64,000 nt of DNA from JAUIAI01 sp041396685 (GTDB taxonomy: Bacteria > Pseudomonadota > Gammaproteobacteria > Burkholderiales > Burkholderiaceae_E), in NCBI GenBank assembly GCA_041396685.1, contig JAWKYD010000013.1, positions 62,001 through 126,000 of the forward strand, in the 5' to 3' direction. Positions 61,916 to 64,000 of the stretch are shown here, in pieces (positions within the stretch are counted from its first letter, which is position 1; the number at the start of each line of letters is the position of its first letter). The notes below the pieces were generated by a model. The model saw only the letters and a list, made by a program, of their open reading frames with translations, searched no databases and was not told where the DNA came from. Made by a program: the position numbers and the translations under genes.

Positions 61916-63040
61916 TCACACCAGGCAACCCCGCGCACTGACGGGCCACAGCGCCTCGACCCGTCCACCCCGCACGGCCACATACCAGTCGTAGAGGTTA
62001 CAGGTCGGATCGCAATGACCGGGAATCAACCACAGGCGCTGACCGAGTGTCAGCGAATCGCCGGGGTCGGCCAGGATCGTGTGCTCGTCGGACACGCCCT
62101 TCACCGCGAGGTCCTCGTGGCCCCGCACGACGGGCGGGCCGCTGTCGGTGGCCAGGGCCTTCAGGCCGGCATCGCAGACCGCGGTGCCCGGCACGGCCAC
62201 CGACATCACGGTGGACAGCACGAACAGGCTGTTGGCGAATTCGCTCAGCCCCGCGCCGCCGGCCTCGCGCACGCGGCCGTAGTCCACGTCCATGAACACG
62301 TACGAGCCGCACTGCAACTCGTTGTAGACACCCGAGGCCGCCTCGAAGCCATAAGTGCCGGTGCCGGCGCCGCCGACGATGTCACAGTCCAGGCCGGCCG
62401 CCTGCAACGCGCGCACGGTCTCGCGCGTGGCGGCCACCACGCCGTCGATGCGTGCGCGACGGGTGTCGTAGTCGTAGACGTGCTGGGCCCGCCCGTCGTA
62501 GGCCTGCAAGCCGGCAAAACGCAGTGACGGGTGACCGGCCACCCGCTGCGCGAGTGCCACCGCGGCCGCGCCGGGGCGCACCCCGCACCGGCCCATGCCG
62601 GTGTCGATCTCGACCAGACACTCGAGCGTGACCCCGGCCCGCCCGGCGGCGGCCGCCAGTTCGTCGACATTGCCGGCATCGTCCACGCAGACGATCACAC
62701 GCGCCTGCCGGGCCAGCGCCACCAGACGCGCGATGCGCGCCGCACCGATGACCTGGTTGGAGACCAGCACATCGGTGATGCCGCCCGCCACCATGGCCTC
62801 GGCCTCGGACACCTTCTGGCAGCAGACGCCACAGGCGCCGCCGCGTGACATCTGCAGCAGGCCGATGTCCGCCGACTTGTGGGTCTTGGCGTGGGCGCGC
62901 AAGCGTACGCCAAAGCCCTCGCAGCGCGCGCGCAGACGGTCGAGGTTGGCTTCGAAGGCATCGAGATCGACGACCAGCGCCGGGGTGAGGATGTCGCCGA
63001 GGGAATCGCCGACCCTGGCCGGCGGAGGATTGACGGGCAT
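61916..63040 (-). CDS. DSD1-family PLP-dependent enzyme (D-threonine aldolase / D-serine dehydratase-like)
   Basis: 374 residues, fold type III PLP enzyme. Lysine in RAHAKTHKSADIG binds PLP. The zinc-type metal site of this family is visible at the C-terminus in IPGHCDPTCN (His and Cys). Substrate may be D-threonine, 3-hydroxy-D-aspartate or D-serine. ATG 63040 is preceded by CAGGAGA; a longer frame upstream runs into the repeat array and is not used. The gene is 27 bases upstream of the GST gene in the same direction. Confidence 0.87.
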   Translation of the reverse strand: MPVNPPPARVGDSLGDILTPALVVDLDAFEANLDRLRARCEGFGVRLRAHAKTHKSADIGLLQMSRGGACGVCCQKVSEAEAMVAGGITDVLVSNQVIGAARIARLVALARQARVIVCVDDAGNVDELAAAAGRAGVTLECLVEIDTGMGRCGVRPGAAAVALAQRVAGHPSLRFAGLQAYDGRAQHVYDYDTRRARIDGVVAATRETVRALQAAGLDCDIVGGAGTGTYGFEAASGVYNELQCGSYVFMDVDYGRVREAGGAGLSEFANSLFVLSTVMSVAVPGTAVCDAGLKALATDSGPPVVRGHEDLAVKGVSDEHTILADPGDSLTLGQRLWLIPGHCDPTCNLYDWYVAVRGGRVEALWPVSARGCLV

Positions 63041-63046
63041 GGCAGG

Positions 63047-63259
63047 TCTCCTGGGCAGCCTCATCGCCGCCCGTTGATCGTTCTCCCGGGCAGCCGCATC
63101 GCTGCCCGCCGATTGTTCTCATGGGCAAGCCGGATCGCCGCCCGCCAATCGTTCTCAGGGGCAGCCGCATCGCTGCCCGCCGATGATTCTCTTGGGCAAG
63201 CCGCGTCGCTGCCCGCCGATCGTTCTCATGGACAAGCCGCATCGCCGTCCGCCGATCGT
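63047..63259. repeat. Tandem array of six 35-36 base hairpin-forming repeats
   Basis: Units begin at about 63047, 63082, 63117, 63153, 63188 and 63224, each of the form TCTC-n-TGGGCAGCCGCATCGCTGCCC-GCCGATCGT with a few substitutions. GGGCAGC pairs with GCTGCCC around a 6-base loop, perfectly in the second and fourth units. The array fills the gap between two minus-strand genes and lies directly before the DSD1-family gene, so it is its leader. There are no unique spacers, so it is not a CRISPR array. Confidence 0.85.
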
Positions 63260-63319
63260 GCCAGCGCATCGCCGGCGGCAAGCGCCGGCGACCGCGACCG
63301 ACCGGGCGCTTGCGTCGCC

Positions 63320-63994
63320 TCAGTCGCTCTCGAGCTCGCTCATGAACCGATAGACGCCGATCTCGGGCGTCGGGCCCAACGACTCGCCGAGCGCGCGACA
63401 CTGGGTGGCGATCTCGCCGGCCAGCGCGCGTGCATCAGCCTCGCGCAGAACGTCCACGAAGACACAGGCGCCGATGGAGCGGTCGGTGCCCGCGCCACGC
63501 AGCTTCTCCTCGGCCGTGGGGGCGCGCGACGGTGCCGCATCGGCCACCCAGCATTCGGCGCGCGCTACGGCCGGCCGCTGCGCGAGGGCCTCGAGCCAGC
63601 CCTCGAGCGCCGCCACCGGCCGCTCGTCCACGAAACGCGCCGTGACCGCGTGGCCGCCGCGATGACGCCCGATCACCCGCGTGCGCCGACACACCGTGCG
63701 GTTCATGTTCGTGAACACCGAGGTCATGATGCGCGTGGTGTCCGGCGTGGGATCGTCCAGCCGGGCCAGGTATTCCGGGCTGGTGAGCACCGCCGGCGAA
63801 GCCACCTCGTAATAAGTGAAGAACTGCGGCCCCTCGCCCAGCGACTCGTAGCGCCGCCCGCGGAAGAATCCGTCGACCCCGAGCCGCTCGGGCAAATGCT
63901 CACCCTGATACCAGCGCTCGAAAAAGCCCGCCTCTTCCGCGCGCCGGTCGTTCCAGATGGCCAGGATGCCCTCGGCCTTGCTGCTGCTGTTCAT
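63320..63994 (-). CDS. Two-domain dimeric alpha-beta-barrel protein (EthD/DUF4286-like)
   Basis: 224 residues, apparently two related alpha-beta halves: ILAIWNDRRAEEAGFFERWYQGEHLPERLGVDGFFRG with the family W-Y-x-x-E-H-L-P motif, and a second half starting near VTARFVDERPVAALEGWLEAL. Small enzymes or binding proteins of this fold often act with catabolic oxygenases, but no function is known for this group. The start ATG at 63994 is 6 bases from the window end, so upstream context is missing. It probably leads the operon with the DSD1-family gene. Confidence 0.65.
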   Translation of the reverse strand: MNSSSKAEGILAIWNDRRAEEAGFFERWYQGEHLPERLGVDGFFRGRRYESLGEGPQFFTYYEVASPAVLTSPEYLARLDDPTPDTTRIMTSVFTNMNRTVCRRTRVIGRHRGGHAVTARFVDERPVAALEGWLEALAQRPAVARAECWVADAAPSRAPTAEEKLRGAGTDRSIGACVFVDVLREADARALAGEIATQCRALGESLGPTPEIGVYRFMSELESD

Positions 63995-64000
63995 CAGCGG

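Noticed and set aside
63047..63259. CRISPR array
   Set aside because: Repeats are directly adjacent with no unique spacers of constant length and no cas genes nearby.
62382..63401. A 339-residue minus-strand frame with repeated DRRAATRLAQENH-like units
   Set aside because: It is the translation of the tandem array joined to an out-of-frame part of the DSD1-family gene. Repeat units of 35 and 36 bases would not keep one protein frame through the whole array.

Overview
This is one strongly GC-rich contig piece from an aerobic or facultative, H2-using member of the Pseudomonadota, probably a beta- or gammaproteobacterium. That placing rests on family resemblance only (DUF2069 protein, DusA, Sco/caa3 set, HpaR, TRAP and Phn transporters); no rRNA, tRNA or other phylogenetic marker is present. 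Genes are tightly packed, often with ATGA, GTGA or TTGA stop/start overlaps. No gap exceeds 300 bases. I see no insertion sequence, prophage, CRISPR array or origin.

Layout. (1) 1-4967: housekeeping genes: a 5'-truncated trans-sulfuration PLP enzyme, an alpha/beta hydrolase, two small membrane proteins, DusA and a DUF6544-like protein. (2) 5256-19401: a long plus-strand respiratory operon. It encodes alternative complex III (ActA-F and a small single-span protein), a Sco protein, a caa3-type cytochrome oxidase (II-I-III-IV) and, by translational overlap, a phospholipase-D/VTT membrane protein and an endo/exonuclease/phosphatase-family protein. (3) 19429-25223 (minus): a quinone-linked Isp-type [NiFe] hydrogenase (small subunit, Isp1, Isp2, large subunit) and a fused HyaD-HupH maturation protein. 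(4) 25440-31325 (plus): hypCABDFE. (5) 31333-36271 (minus): a second, cytosolic group 3b [NiFe] hydrogenase (HydB, a stand-alone cyclic-nucleotide-binding-fold protein, HydG, HydD, HydA) with its own protease.

(6) 36342-50189: a catabolic block for an aromatic compound: HpaD ring-cleavage dioxygenase, FAH-family enzyme, HpaE dehydrogenase, an AraC-type regulator, an aldehyde dehydrogenase plus GMC alcohol dehydrogenase operon, a LivKHMGF ABC transporter, HpaR and a fatty-acid-hydroxylase-family protein. Two promoter regions share a TTAACATGTT palindrome. (7) 50195-54740 (minus): PhnDCEE-type transporter plus a HAD-family protein. (8) 54896-57994 (minus): TRAP transporter DctPQM. (9) 58189-63994: an MFS exporter, a MetE C-terminal-like enzyme, glutathionyl-hydroquinone reductase, a DSD1-family PLP enzyme preceded by a tandem hairpin repeat array, and a two-domain alpha-beta-barrel protein.

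How it works together (inference). The Isp hydrogenase feeds H2 electrons into the quinone pool, alternative complex III oxidises quinol, and the caa3 oxidase reduces O2. The 3b enzyme couples H2 to NAD(P)(H). The hyp genes between the two hydrogenases serve both. The hpa-like block, with its alcohol and aldehyde dehydrogenases, could convert a phenylethanol-type alcohol such as hydroxytyrosol to homoprotocatechuate and open the ring. All three substrate-binding-protein genes (livK, phnD, dctP) are followed by an intergenic hairpin before the membrane-component genes, as expected if binding protein is made in excess.
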